This document shows positions 35,809-45,425 of a DNA stretch of 64,000 nucleotides, piece by piece (position 1 is the first letter of the stretch; each line of letters begins with the position of its first letter). The notes beneath the pieces are model-generated. The model searched no databases. It was not told the origin of the DNA and saw nothing but the letters and a program-made list of their open reading frames with translations. Position numbers and translations under genes: made by a program. This DNA is from Phycisphaerae bacterium (GTDB taxonomy: Bacteria; Planctomycetota; Phycisphaerae; UBA1845): NCBI GenBank assembly GCA_024102815.1, contig JAGFJJ010000014.1:124001-188000 (forward strand). The letters are read 5' to 3'.

Positions 35809-36215
35809 AACAGTCGGCACATCGCTCCCCATGCAATTCCGCGACGCCCGGCGGTCAGTCCCGGCGCGACAAGAAGGGCCCGGTTCGCTTGACGGGACAT
35901 CAAATCACCCCGTAGCATGGGTCGGCGGATTGCGGACGTCGAGGCTCGAAGGTCCACGCGCGAGCGCGACGGCGCGAAAGGACCGGCCGAGCCGGCCCCG
36001 GTGACCTGCTCCGGGGCGTGCGGGGGTCGCCGGGCCCGAGTTTCCCACGGCCCGAGCAGCTTCCGCCTGGCGTGGACCGCGCCCGAGCGGTGGGGTCCCC
36101 CAACGGCCTTGCCGGGCAGTCGGCGAGAGATCCGGTTGGGCCCTCTTTTCAGGCCTGTCCGCCGCACGCGATACCTCGGTGGGAATCTCCAGCCCAGACA
36201 CGGGAGTTAGTGAAG
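35809..36215. other. Gap before the FG-GAP gene
   Basis: About 400 very GC-rich bases with overlapping long open frames, none with family similarity. It presumably contains the leader and promoter of the following gene. Nothing else was seen. Confidence 0.4.
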
Positions 36216-39200
36216 ATGATGGTTGCGAAGAGATTCGGCACGCCGGCGTGTTGTGCGCTGGCGCTGGTGATAACGGGGATGCTGGTCGCCTGGTCGCCCT
36301 CCTGCACGACCGCCCCCACGCCGTTCATTATCCAGGGGCCCGGCCAGACGGGAAATCAACCGCCCGAACTCACGTTCGTCGAGCCCGTGGAGAACATCAC
36401 CGCCGACCAGGGCCGCAACTTCCTGATCCGCTGGACGGACAGCGATCCGGACAACAACGCCCAGATCAGCTTCTCGCTGGTCAACACGGTGACGAACCAG
36501 GCGATCGTCCTGGTCACCAATATTTCCGAGAACGATACCATCGGCCCGGATCAGTTTACCGTGGGGACCACGCTGGTCCCCATCGGCGCGTACAACCTGC
36601 TGGGCACGATTGATGACGACGTGAACCCGCCGGTCAACGTGTATGCCCAGACGACTTCCGGCGGCGTCACGCAGCGCGTCGTTGTTCGCGTCGTAGCGCC
36701 CGGACAAGGCCAACAGACCGTTCCGCCGGTGGTTACCATCACCGAGCCGTCGTTCAACCAGAGCGTGGCACAGGACGATACGCTCCGAATCGCTTTGCAG
36801 CCGACGCCGCTGCCGCCCGCCGATACCCGACCATACGATCCGGACAGCACGATCACGCTGTATCTGATGCTCGATCTCGACCAGAATCCCAACAATGACG
36901 ACCCGGCAAATCCTGACCCATCGCAGATCATCCTGCTGCGCACGCCGCAGCAGATCAACGAAGATGCGTTCGAGCAATTGACGTTTGACATCACGGTTGA
37001 CCTGACCACCATCCCGCCCCGTCCGGGGGGGCTCCCGTACTACATCCGGGCCACGCTGGATGACCTGGTCAACCCGCGCGTACACAGCTACGCGGTGGGA
37101 CAGATCAACGTCGTGGAACTGGCGGCCGGTGGATTCGTACAGAACCAGGTGCAGCCGGTCGACCTGTTCGACATCGGGCGGACGGTCGCGGGTGTTAAGG
37201 TTTACGGGTTCAACCCCGGGGCGAGTCTGGGCTCGACGATGTCGACCATCAGCGACTTCGACGCGGACGGCGTCGACGATTTCGTGCTGGTCGCACAGTT
37301 CGGCAACCCACGGAATTTCGGGCCGATCGGAGAGGCATACGGCATCTACGGACAGGATGGCGTGCGGTTCGGTGGAACGATCAACGTCAACTCGGTGTCC
37401 CAGGTTATTCCCGGCGTAATATTTGAGGCCCCGCCCGTTCGGAATTCCTCGCGTTTGGGGGCTTCCTGCGCTCGAAGTGACGCGTTTACAAATGGCATCG
37501 TCGATGTGAACTTCCTCCCCGACATGTCCGGCGACGGCCGCCCCGAGATCATCTTCGGATTGTCTCACGTGCACTGCGCGATCGATGCGATGGACTACGA
37601 CCCGGACGACACGGACATTGCCGCTGGAGACCAGAATGTTCCCGTTGTCCTGACCCTGCGGGAAGGCCAAGCCGAATACACCGTTGGGGAAGACACCCCC
37701 GTAACCAACTTCAACTACCGCGGCACGCTGGATACGACGATTTCCTCGGCCGCCCCCAACACCGCCTTCGGGCAATCCAGCGAGCTCAGTTGGCAGGACG
37801 TCACGGGAGGTGAAAGGCAATGGACGCTTTTGAAATTCACGGATGTTCTCGCCGAGTTGCCGGACAGCGCCTCCAACATCGACACGAACAGCATACAGGC
37901 AAGCCTTCAGGTTCGTGTTTTTCGGCAGGGTCCGACCGGGAACGTACACCAACTCGTAACCGACTTTTCGGAGACCACCACCTACGCGGACTTCTCCAAC
38001 GCGGGAGGTGATCCGGTGGGCGGAGAGCAAGGCGACCCAACCGCGGACTACATCCAGGGTACGGCCGGTTCGGGAGGGCTCGGCTCCATCGACGCCACGC
38101 AGCCGGACATCGTCGAGGTGGATGTTTCCGATCTCGTACAGTTATTGATCGACGGCCTGCTTGACCAGTACGACAACGAATTGCGGTTCATCATTGTTCC
38201 CGCGGCCGACGAGAGTACGCTGGCATCTTCCGTTCGCTCAGGCGAGTTTTCCATCACGGACGATCGTCCCCTTCTCACCATCAACTACAACCGCCGGACG
38301 GGGCTCGGCGGTGACGACTGCTACCCCGACAATCTGGTGAACAACCGGTCTGATTCCGATGAGAATGACGTTGCTCCGGATCACCCCGACGTGGAGGCTT
38401 TCGCCGGCGGCATGGCCGTTATCTTCAACAGCTCGAATCGTGACAACAACCCGATCGCAGCGGTACCAGCCACCCGTCTTGAGCAAACTTCGGTTGCGCT
38501 GGAGCTCGTAGGAGCGGAATCTGGGATACGGGTCAGTGACACGAGTATCTATCCCGAGGCGGGCTTGATATTCGCCCGCTGCGACAACTCCAATGCCGAC
38601 GTACTCGGCAACGACTCATCGCAAGAGAATCGCATCGCTGGTGCAAGGGTTGTTGCCGGTGGGTTCGACTACATCGATGCCCGGCTTCTCAACCAGGGGC
38701 CGCGTAATGATCTGTTCGGATCGACGGTTGCGTCCATGGGAGACGTGAACAACGACGGCTTGAGCGAGATCATCATTTCGGCCCCCGGCAACGAGATGTA
38801 CCAACAGACCGTCCGTGCCGACTTCGGGAATACGGCTACACAGTTGGTTTCAACACAGTTTCGGGGCAGCATCGCTGTTCTTCCGGGAGCCAACTACAAC
38901 GACAACTTCTGGCGAGAAATCCCCAGCAATGACGGTGGCAACTCGGAACTTCCCATCCTCGACCAGCAGCATATCGAACCGTTCGGAAGCTGCACCGATC
39001 CTCGGGAGCCGCGCAGTTATTTCTCCCCTACAGATACGTTCGAGGTATTTGCCGAAAGCCCCAACGATTATCTCGGAGGCGCGAGCTCCGCGGGCGACTT
39101 CAACCAGGACGGGATCGACGACATCCTCTGCGGTGCGCCGGGCAACGACCGCTCGCAGTCCCTTCCCGACAGTGGCGCCGTCTACGTGATCTACGGGCGG

Positions 39201-40241
39201 ACCGTTATCGGCGATTTCGACCTCAAGAATGCGGACGACCCGATCTTCCGGCCGCCCATGCTGCGTATTCGCGGCGAAAAGGCGGGAGACGGTATCGGGT
39301 GGCGGCAGGTGTCGGCGCTCGATGTCAACGGTGATCGCATCAACGACGTCGTGTTTTCCTCCCCGTTCGCCGATTACGGCGGTATCCGCCGCACCGCGTG
39401 TGAAGGCCGGTGCAGTCGCTGCCAGGAGTTCAATGGTCAGCGCTGCGGGCTCAACGACCCCGATCCCGAACCGGGAGCCTCGCTCAGCCAGTCCGGTTTC
39501 AACACGTGCCGCAGTACCGTCGGCGATGAAGTCTTCTGCGATGACGCCTGCAAGATCTTCGACTATGACAACGACGGCGACATCGACGAGGACGACCAGA
39601 CCGTATTCCAGTGCGTGGTGGGCGGTGGATCCGATTGCTGTGCGAACATGGTGGACAACGGATTCATCGGCATCGTGTTCGGCGGGGTCTATATCGACGG
39701 CGACCGGCGTCTTTCACAACTGGCAACGACAGACCTGCCGGGCGTCATCTTCTACGGGGCAGCCGCCGGTCATCTGGCGGGGTACGACATCAGCTCGGCC
39801 GGGGATTTCAACCAGGACAGCTTCGGCGACATTCTCATTTCGGCGCCGGGGGTCGTGACAGGCGACAACCTCGATCCGAACGCCTCCCGGGCGCGGACCG
39901 GCGTGGCGTACTTGATCTTCGGCGGCCCACACCTGGAGAACAAGGTCTGGAATCTCTCGCAGGTCGGGACGCCGGAGCTGCCCGGAATCGTCTTCATCAG
40001 CCCCTACCTGAAGGGACGTCCCAATGAGGCCGCCCCGCGGAGCGTCCGGGCACTGGGAGACATCAACAACGACGGGTTCGGCGATATCGGCATCGGCAAC
40101 CCCCAGGCCGACTTCATCGATCTGAACTTCCCCCAGGGTCCCGACGCCACGGACGCGGATACCGGGCGGCGCCGGAATGCCGGCGACGTGTACATCATCT
40201 ACGGCAACAACTTCGGGCCGAACCGGGAACTGCCCCGCTGA
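36216..40241 (+). CDS. Exported FG-GAP repeat protein with Cys-rich insert
   Basis: About 1,341 residues. An N-terminal hydrophobic signal runs MMVAKRFG...ALALVITGMLVAWSPSC. The Cys could be a lipobox cysteine, but the box (WSPSC) is atypical. The first 300 residues hold Ig/cadherin-like strands. Integrin-type FG-GAP repeats (seven or so) follow, with calcium loops such as DFDADGVDDF, DVNNDGLSEI, DFNQDGIDDI and DINNDGFGDI. Between them is a DNRLRE/CBM96-like segment (TFAYxxx-type: LDTTISSAAPNTAFGQSSEL, then QWTLLKF). A Cys-rich stretch (CEGRCSRCQEF onward) includes a dockerin-like DYDNDGDIDEDD. GGGAG lies 9 bases before the ATG. Probably a cell-surface or secreted beta-propeller protein. Ligand unknown. 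Confidence 0.82.
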   Translation: MMVAKRFGTPACCALALVITGMLVAWSPSCTTAPTPFIIQGPGQTGNQPPELTFVEPVENITADQGRNFLIRWTDSDPDNNAQISFSLVNTVTNQAIVLVTNISENDTIGPDQFTVGTTLVPIGAYNLLGTIDDDVNPPVNVYAQTTSGGVTQRVVVRVVAPGQGQQTVPPVVTITEPSFNQSVAQDDTLRIALQPTPLPPADTRPYDPDSTITLYLMLDLDQNPNNDDPANPDPSQIILLRTPQQINEDAFEQLTFDITVDLTTIPPRPGGLPYYIRATLDDLVNPRVHSYAVGQINVVELAAGGFVQNQVQPVDLFDIGRTVAGVKVYGFNPGASLGSTMSTISDFDADGVDDFVLVAQFGNPRNFGPIGEAYGIYGQDGVRFGGTINVNSVSQVIPGVIFEAPPVRNSSRLGASCARSDAFTNGIVDVNFLPDMSGDGRPEIIFGLSHVHCAIDAMDYDPDDTDIAAGDQNVPVVLTLREGQAEYTVGEDTPVTNFNYRGTLDTTISSAAPNTAFGQSSELSWQDVTGGERQWTLLKFTDVLAELPDSASNIDTNSIQASLQVRVFRQGPTGNVHQLVTDFSETTTYADFSNAGGDPVGGEQGDPTADYIQGTAGSGGLGSIDATQPDIVEVDVSDLVQLLIDGLLDQYDNELRFIIVPAADESTLASSVRSGEFSITDDRPLLTINYNRRTGLGGDDCYPDNLVNNRSDSDENDVAPDHPDVEAFAGGMAVIFNSSNRDNNPIAAVPATRLEQTSVALELVGAESGIRVSDTSIYPEAGLIFARCDNSNADVLGNDSSQENRIAGARVVAGGFDYIDARLLNQGPRNDLFGSTVASMGDVNNDGLSEIIISAPGNEMYQQTVRADFGNTATQLVSTQFRGSIAVLPGANYNDNFWREIPSNDGGNSELPILDQQHIEPFGSCTDPREPRSYFSPTDTFEVFAESPNDYLGGASSAGDFNQDGIDDILCGAPGNDRSQSLPDSGAVYVIYGRTVIGDFDLKNADDPIFRPPMLRIRGEKAGDGIGWRQVSALDVNGDRINDVVFSSPFADYGGIRRTACEGRCSRCQEFNGQRCGLNDPDPEPGASLSQSGFNTCRSTVGDEVFCDDACKIFDYDNDGDIDEDDQTVFQCVVGGGSDCCANMVDNGFIGIVFGGVYIDGDRRLSQLATTDLPGVIFYGAAAGHLAGYDISSAGDFNQDSFGDILISAPGVVTGDNLDPNASRARTGVAYLIFGGPHLENKVWNLSQVGTPELPGIVFISPYLKGRPNEAAPRSVRALGDINNDGFGDIGIGNPQADFIDLNFPQGPDATDADTGRRRNAGDVYIIYGNNFGPNRELPR

Positions 40242-40398
40242 ATCGAACCAAGGCCCTCCCGAAGACGTATGATCCAAGTCTCAGTGGACGAGCGGGCCCT
40301 CCATGCGCGGGAGCCGCTCCGGCGGGGGCGGCTTGCCACCGTCACGATTCAGGGTTGCGTCGACGCGGGGTTCGCCCCCTGCCATCAGGGATTCCTTC

Positions 40399-42411
40399 AT
40401 GGGACACGCTCATCTCCACGATATCGAGTCGGAAACGATCAAAGCCAGTACGCTGCTTATTGCCACCCTCCTGGGCGGGATGCTGGTTGCCAGCTCGTTC
40501 GTTATCGAGTTCCCTTCGGTAGCCCGCCTGCTTTTTCAGAGCGACCTCCAGATCGGTCCAGACGGAGCTCCGTCGACGACTTACGCTGAAATTCTGGCCC
40601 TTCTCGGCGCCCTGCTATTGGGCGCGCCGCTGATCTGGCACGCCATCAAGGGCCTGATGGAAGGCCACACGCACATGGAGGAACTGGTCGCGCTGGCCGT
40701 CGTGGCGGCGATCGCGCTCGGGGAATACCAGGAGGCGGGAATCATCGCCTTCTTCATGGTGATTTCAAACCTGATCGAAACGCGCACCGCTCTTGGGGCG
40801 CGCGCGGCAATTGAATCGCTACTGCGGCTCACGCCCGACCGGGCTCATCGGATCAAGGAGGATGGATCGGAGGAAGTTGTAGCAGCGAGCAAACTATCGA
40901 CCGGCGACATCATCCGCGTCCGGCCAGGCGACAACATTCCGGCCGACGGGCAGGTGGTGCAGGGAGAATCGGCGGTCAATCAAGCCAACATCACCGGCGA
41001 GTCCCTTCCGGCAGACAAGGGTGTCGGCGACGAGGTGTTCAGTGGAACGAGCAACGTTACCGGGGCACTGGACATCCGCGTGACCCGCGCCGGCAAGGAC
41101 ACGACCCTGGGGCGCGTGCAGGACCTGATTCTGGGCGCCGAGCACACCCGCATTCCCATCATGCGGCTGATCGACAAGTACGCGGCATGGTACACGCCGA
41201 CGATTCTGATGATCGCCGGCGTCGTGCTGTTTTTCTCCGAGGACAAGACGGTTGGCGTAAACAAGGCCATCACCATGCTGATCATCGCCTGCCCATGCGC
41301 CCTGGTGCTGGCAACGCCGACGGCCATGGTGGCGGCGCTCAGCTGCGCTGCCCGGTTGGGCATTCTGATCAAGAACGTGGTCCATCTGGAATATGCCCGA
41401 TCGCTCACGGCCGTCATCTTTGACAAGACGGGCACCCTGACCACGGGCGAACTCTCGGTCACTCAGCTTCGCCCGGCGCCGAGCGTGGACGGCGCCGATC
41501 TGCTTCAGGCGGCGGCGTCTGCGGAGCAGATGAGCAAGCATCCCACGGCGGTGGCGCTGTTGCAGGTCGCAAAGCGCGCCCGGGTCAACCTGACGTCGCC
41601 GGAGTCCTTCAACGAGACCGCGGGCCGAGGCGTTTCGGCGTTGCTGAACGGGGACACGGTCGTGGTCGGCCGGCGTAACTGGCTGGAAGCCCAGGGCGTG
41701 GACATGAACTGGACCAGCGAGGCGGAGTATGCCGAGCCGGAAGGTGTCAGCCTGCTTTACGTTGCCCGTAACGGCCAAGCACTCGGCTGGGTGGGGCTGG
41801 AGGATCGGACGCGCTCCGAGGCCAGGGCGGCGATCGACGAGCTCCGCCAGTTGCGCGTGCACAATGTCTCGATGGTTACCGGAGACAAGTGGTCGGTAGC
41901 CAAGCGCGTGGGTGCGGAAATGGGCTGCACGGAGGTCCAGGCGGAAGTGCTGCCCGAAGAGAAGTTGAAGCTGGTCGACGAACTTCGTCGACGCGGGCAC
42001 CGGGTGGCCGTCGTGGGCGACGGCGTCAATGACGCGCCCATGCTGGCGGCAAGCGACCTGGGAATCGCCATGGGGGCGGCGGGCAGCGACGTAGCCATCA
42101 ACTCCGCGTCGGTTGCGCTCATGAACAACGACCTCAGCCGTCTGCCCTTCCTGATTCGCCTCTCGCGAGCGGCCACCGCGGCGGTGTATCAGAACATCAT
42201 CTTCGGCGTGCTGTTCATCATCGTGACGATGGTCTTTGCCGTCTGGGGCCTGCTGACGCCGATTCTTGCGGCGGTGGCGCACACCTTCGCAACGGCCGTG
42301 GTGATCTTCAACAGCGCTCGCCTGGTTCGCTTCGGCGAGGAGAAGGAGGCCGACATCGCCGCATACATCCCGGCAACGAGGGCGGCCCCGCGTCCGGCGC
42401 TGGCCACGTGA
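40399..42411 (+). CDS. P1B-type heavy-metal translocating ATPase
   Basis: A 670-residue membrane pump. Motifs in order: TGES (actuator), CPC in the transport helix (IIACPCALVLATPTAM), DKTGTLT (phosphorylation), HP in MSKHPTAVAL (P1B-specific) and GDGVNDAPML (hinge). There is no N-terminal HMA or CxxC metal-binding domain; the start is only MGHAHLHD. In the last two helices the Zn/Cd-type Lys-Asp pair of ZntA is not present; AHTFATAVVIFNSARL stands there instead. Specificity (Cu, Zn/Cd, Co) therefore cannot be assigned. ATG 40399 was chosen because the upstream frame is not conserved. GTGA overlap couples it to the GNAT gene. Confidence 0.9.
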   Translation: MGHAHLHDIESETIKASTLLIATLLGGMLVASSFVIEFPSVARLLFQSDLQIGPDGAPSTTYAEILALLGALLLGAPLIWHAIKGLMEGHTHMEELVALAVVAAIALGEYQEAGIIAFFMVISNLIETRTALGARAAIESLLRLTPDRAHRIKEDGSEEVVAASKLSTGDIIRVRPGDNIPADGQVVQGESAVNQANITGESLPADKGVGDEVFSGTSNVTGALDIRVTRAGKDTTLGRVQDLILGAEHTRIPIMRLIDKYAAWYTPTILMIAGVVLFFSEDKTVGVNKAITMLIIACPCALVLATPTAMVAALSCAARLGILIKNVVHLEYARSLTAVIFDKTGTLTTGELSVTQLRPAPSVDGADLLQAAASAEQMSKHPTAVALLQVAKRARVNLTSPESFNETAGRGVSALLNGDTVVVGRRNWLEAQGVDMNWTSEAEYAEPEGVSLLYVARNGQALGWVGLEDRTRSEARAAIDELRQLRVHNVSMVTGDKWSVAKRVGAEMGCTEVQAEVLPEEKLKLVDELRRRGHRVAVVGDGVNDAPMLAASDLGIAMGAAGSDVAINSASVALMNNDLSRLPFLIRLSRAATAAVYQNIIFGVLFIIVTMVFAVWGLLTPILAAVAHTFATAVVIFNSARLVRFGEEKEADIAAYIPATRAAPRPALAT

Positions 42412-42986
42412 TCCCCCGCGAGATGCGCATCCGCCTGGCCACCGGCGACGACGCCGAGGACATGCTCGGCATCTACGCGCCGATCGTCATCAACACGCAC
42501 ACGTCGTTCGAACTTGAACCGCCCGCGGTGCAGGAATTCTGTCGCCGCATCGGCGAGGTTATGCGAACGTATCCCTGGCTGGTCGCCGAGCGAAACGGCG
42601 AGATCATCGCCTACGCCTACGCGACGACGTTTCGATCGCGTCCGGCGTATCGCTGGTGCGCGGAAAGCGCTTTGTATGTGCGGCCGGACTGCCACCGCCA
42701 AGGCATCGGGCGGCGGATCTATGCATCCCTGTTCGACTTGCTTCACACCCAGGGATTTCAGCGCGTCGTGGCTGGAATCGCGTTACCCAATGACGCGAGC
42801 GTTGCACTGCATGAAAGCCTGGGATTCCGGTTTGTCGGCGCGTTTGAACGAGTGGGCTTCAAGCTGGGCAGGTGGATAAACGTGGGGATGTGGCAGTTAT
42901 CGCTGGGAGAAGAAGGCACACCACAGGAACCGACTCCACTTCGCGAATTGCCCGCCGCGACCACAGCGAAATACCGATCGCGGTAG
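42408..42986 (+). CDS. GNAT N-acetyltransferase, phosphinothricin-acetyltransferase-like
   Basis: A 192-residue enzyme. The N-terminus IRLATGDDAEDMLGIYAPIV resembles Pat/Bar/YwnH enzymes. The acetyl-CoA pyrophosphate loop is RQGIGRRIY, and the later N-D-A-S-V-A-L-H-E-S-L-GF motif closes the fold. Members acetylate phosphinothricin, methionine sulfone or other amino-acid-like compounds. GTG at 42408 overlaps the ATPase stop (GTGA); an in-frame ATG at 42423 would remove five residues. It is probably co-translated with the metal pump, but a functional link is not evident. Confidence 0.85.
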   Translation: MIPREMRIRLATGDDAEDMLGIYAPIVINTHTSFELEPPAVQEFCRRIGEVMRTYPWLVAERNGEIIAYAYATTFRSRPAYRWCAESALYVRPDCHRQGIGRRIYASLFDLLHTQGFQRVVAGIALPNDASVALHESLGFRFVGAFERVGFKLGRWINVGMWQLSLGEEGTPQEPTPLRELPAATTAKYRSR

Positions 42987-43072
42987 AGGCTCTCTGCGGA
43001 GGCCCCAGACCCTGCCCTCGCCCCACGAACTCACACCCGCAGTAATCCCAACGATAACGTGCCGAAATCGGG

Positions 43073-43642
43073 TCACGCCGACGGCGGGGTCAGTTCCAGC
43101 TCATCCTCAATGGTCTGAATCGCCGCGATGCAGTTTTCGATGTGCTCAGCCAAGGGGATTCCCAACAGCTCTGCGCCGGCGGTGATGTCTTCGCGGGAGA
43201 CGGCGGCAGCGAAGGCCTTCTGCTTCATCTTTTTGGTGATGCTCGACGCGGACATTCCCCTCAGGCGCTCCGGCCGAACCAAGGCGGCGGCGTAAATGAA
43301 TCCGCAAAGTTCGTCCACGGCGAACAGGGCCTTGCGGATGTTGCGATCGCGAGGGTAGGCCTCGGTATTCCAGGGAACGTGGGAGCAGATTGCGGTGATG
43401 ATCTCCTCATCGCAGCCTGCCTCGCGGAGAATGCGGCTGCCCTCGCGGGTGTGATCGGCGGGGTCCGGCCAGCGTTCGTAGTCGAAGTCGTGGAGCAGGC
43501 CGGCGATCGCCCACGATTCTTCATCTTCGCCGAGTTTCCGAGCGTAATGACGCATGGCCGCCTCCACACAGAGGGCGTGGCGGATCAGCGCCGGGTTTTC
43601 CGTATACTCGTTGAGGATGTCCCAGGCTTGCTTGCGGTCCAT
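43073..43642 (-). CDS. HD-domain hydrolase
   Basis: A 189-residue soluble protein of the HD superfamily (metal-dependent phosphohydrolases). The metal ligands are readable as RHALCVEAAM (H), LLHDFDYERW (HD), a following HTREG and ICSHVPW (H). The size matches the small HDIG/YqeK-like group acting on nucleotides or tRNA-linked compounds. Substrate is unknown. AGGGGG lies about 9-14 bases before the ATG. Divergent from the kinase at 43764. Confidence 0.82.
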   Translation of the reverse strand: MDRKQAWDILNEYTENPALIRHALCVEAAMRHYARKLGEDEESWAIAGLLHDFDYERWPDPADHTREGSRILREAGCDEEIITAICSHVPWNTEAYPRDRNIRKALFAVDELCGFIYAAALVRPERLRGMSASSITKKMKQKAFAAAVSREDITAGAELLGIPLAEHIENCIAAIQTIEDELELTPPSA

Positions 43643-43763
43643 AACATCTACCCCCCTTCTTGAGGATCATCCGGCACCACCGCCTTTGACCGGCAGAACC
43701 AAGCCGATAAGATCGTAACCTCGGTCAGCGTCGTGTCCAGAAATCGCAGCAGGAGCACGAGCT

Positions 43764-44828
43764 TTGTCGGGAAGCGGACGAGCGACCTTCGACGCCGAGG
43801 AACTGGCTGTGGTCCTCAGCCATTACGATCTCGGTGTGATCGAATCGCTGACCGAATTCCAGCGCGGATCGCGCCGCAGCCCCAAGCTGGGCATCGTCGC
43901 GGAACGGGGGAAATTCCTGCTGAAACGTCGCGCGGCCTCCAAGGCGCGCACCGATCGCGTGCGATTCTCGCATCGCGTGCAAATCCACCTGGATGGCGCA
44001 GGATTTCCCGTGGCTCGACTGGTTTCCACGCGGGACGGCAGCACGGCCGTCCAGTTCCGTGAACAAGTTCATGAGTTGTTCGAATACGTACCGGGGCATC
44101 CCTACCAGGAAACGGAAGCGGAGGCGACCGATGCCGGTGCCGTGCTGGGCCGATTCCACGCGGCGCTGTCCGACTTCGTGGTTCCACCGCGCGTCACGCC
44201 CCCTACCGGCGACTATCACGACGCCCCCGGTGTGCGTACGAGCCTTGTGGGCATCGAGTCGACGCTCAGCGCGCACGACAGTTTCACGGGGGAACAATCC
44301 GACCTCGTACGTCTGCTGGAGGAGCTGCTCAATCTCTACAACGAAGCCGCGGAAGCCGCCAATTCAGTCGGGCTGCGAGACTATTCCGCACAGATTATTC
44401 ACGGTGACTGGCATCCGGGAAACCTCCTGTTTCGCAAGTCGCGTGTGGTTGCCGTGATCGACTACGATTCCGTGCGCCATTCGCAGCGGATCATCGACGT
44501 GGCCAACGGAGTGCTGCAGTTTTCCATACTCTCGGGGCATGATCCGGTTGACTGGCCGGCGGAAGTTGATGAGCCGCGCTACCATGCCTTCCTGCGGGGA
44601 TACGAGTCGCTTCTGCCGATCACAGACGAGGAACGGCGCGTGATCCCTGCGCTGATGGCCGAGGCGTTACTTGCCGAGTGCGTGGCACCCATTCAGCAGA
44701 CAGGATCGGTGGGTCGCTGGACGGGATATCGCGTGCTGCAGATGGTGCGTCGGAAGATGCGCTGGCTGGACGAGAATGGCCCGCGTTTGGCAGCGTTTTC
44801 CCAGGTGGATCGGACACGGGAGTCATAG
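43764..44828 (+). CDS. Aminoglycoside phosphotransferase-fold kinase
   Basis: A 354-residue kinase of the APH/CotS/homoserine-kinase-II family. The Brenner motif is IIHGDWHPGNLLF (catalytic Asp) and the metal Asp is in VVAVIDYDSVRHS. The N-terminal lobe has LLKRRAASKART with the likely ATP-binding Lys. The start is TTG; AGGAG at 43751-43755 is 8 bases upstream and no nearer ATG/GTG fits. Natural substrate is unknown; such genes are often housekeeping small-molecule or sugar kinases, not resistance genes. Confidence 0.8.
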   Translation: MSGSGRATFDAEELAVVLSHYDLGVIESLTEFQRGSRRSPKLGIVAERGKFLLKRRAASKARTDRVRFSHRVQIHLDGAGFPVARLVSTRDGSTAVQFREQVHELFEYVPGHPYQETEAEATDAGAVLGRFHAALSDFVVPPRVTPPTGDYHDAPGVRTSLVGIESTLSAHDSFTGEQSDLVRLLEELLNLYNEAAEAANSVGLRDYSAQIIHGDWHPGNLLFRKSRVVAVIDYDSVRHSQRIIDVANGVLQFSILSGHDPVDWPAEVDEPRYHAFLRGYESLLPITDEERRVIPALMAEALLAECVAPIQQTGSVGRWTGYRVLQMVRRKMRWLDENGPRLAAFSQVDRTRES

Positions 44829-44922
44829 ACAGAAGCCCGCCGCCCGCGGCTGCCGGTTTGACTTGAATCCCGGAAACGACAGGCGCAGGCGGACGGGCAT
44901 CGCAGAACATGAAAGCGGTGAA

Positions 44923-45153
44923 TCAGGGGCAGGTGGTGCCGGGGCCAAGGAACTCCCCGCCCGCCAGCCGGCAGAATGTTCCCGGGATCACCTGGCACGA
45001 ATTATCTGCGAACACGCAGGCGCCGTCCGGCTGCGGCGGAAGCGGGAAGAAACCGCCGCCCTCGTCCCAGCCCATGGTTGCGGTGGATCCCATAAAGGCG
45101 ACGGCCGCAAGAGCCACCACGCCCAGTATCCCCAGCCTGGTCATCTTCCTCAT
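44923..45153 (-). CDS. Small secreted cysteine-containing protein, 76 residues
   Basis: Not recognised as a known family. The N-terminus RKMTRLGILGVVALAAVAFMG is a good signal peptide. The mature part is short, with four Cys (CVF, SCQ, FCR, TCP) in a Pro/Gly-rich chain, able to form two disulfides. The ATG at 45153 has AAGGAG at 8 bases, while an ATG two codons upstream is too close to that site. It is convergent with the kinase gene. Confidence 0.65.
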   Translation of the reverse strand: MRKMTRLGILGVVALAAVAFMGSTATMGWDEGGGFFPLPPQPDGACVFADNSCQVIPGTFCRLAGGEFLGPGTTCP

Positions 45154-45425
45154 CGTCATTCTCCTTTTTCGGGACGGTGAACATGCGCGCACCGCCCACA
45201 CGGCCGGCACGCGCCAGTCAATGGAATCGCTTATTCAGTTACTGGAGACCGCGTCGGGCTTTCGTTTCAATTGAGCAAAATGCGAAGCCCGCACTCGGCA
45301 CCGGCGCGCCGATGTACGCGGATTCTGCAAGATTAATGCGCGGCATGCCGAAAATATTCCCGTTAATTTCCGAGGGCGATCAACGCGTAGTCATCCTACT
45401 CGAAGAGCGCGAAGTCCGCGGCCAA

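Noticed and set aside
36018-36215. Extension of the FG-GAP gene to 36018
   Set aside because: The sequence is shadow-like, and a signal peptide starts at 36216 with a ribosome site.
42408-42986. Confirmed phosphinothricin-resistance gene
   Set aside because: The similarity is to a broad Pat/YwnH family; native substrates are mostly different.
43764-44828. Antibiotic-resistance aminoglycoside kinase
   Set aside because: The fold matches APH, but the substrate region has no resemblance that I can name, and no mobile-element context is present.
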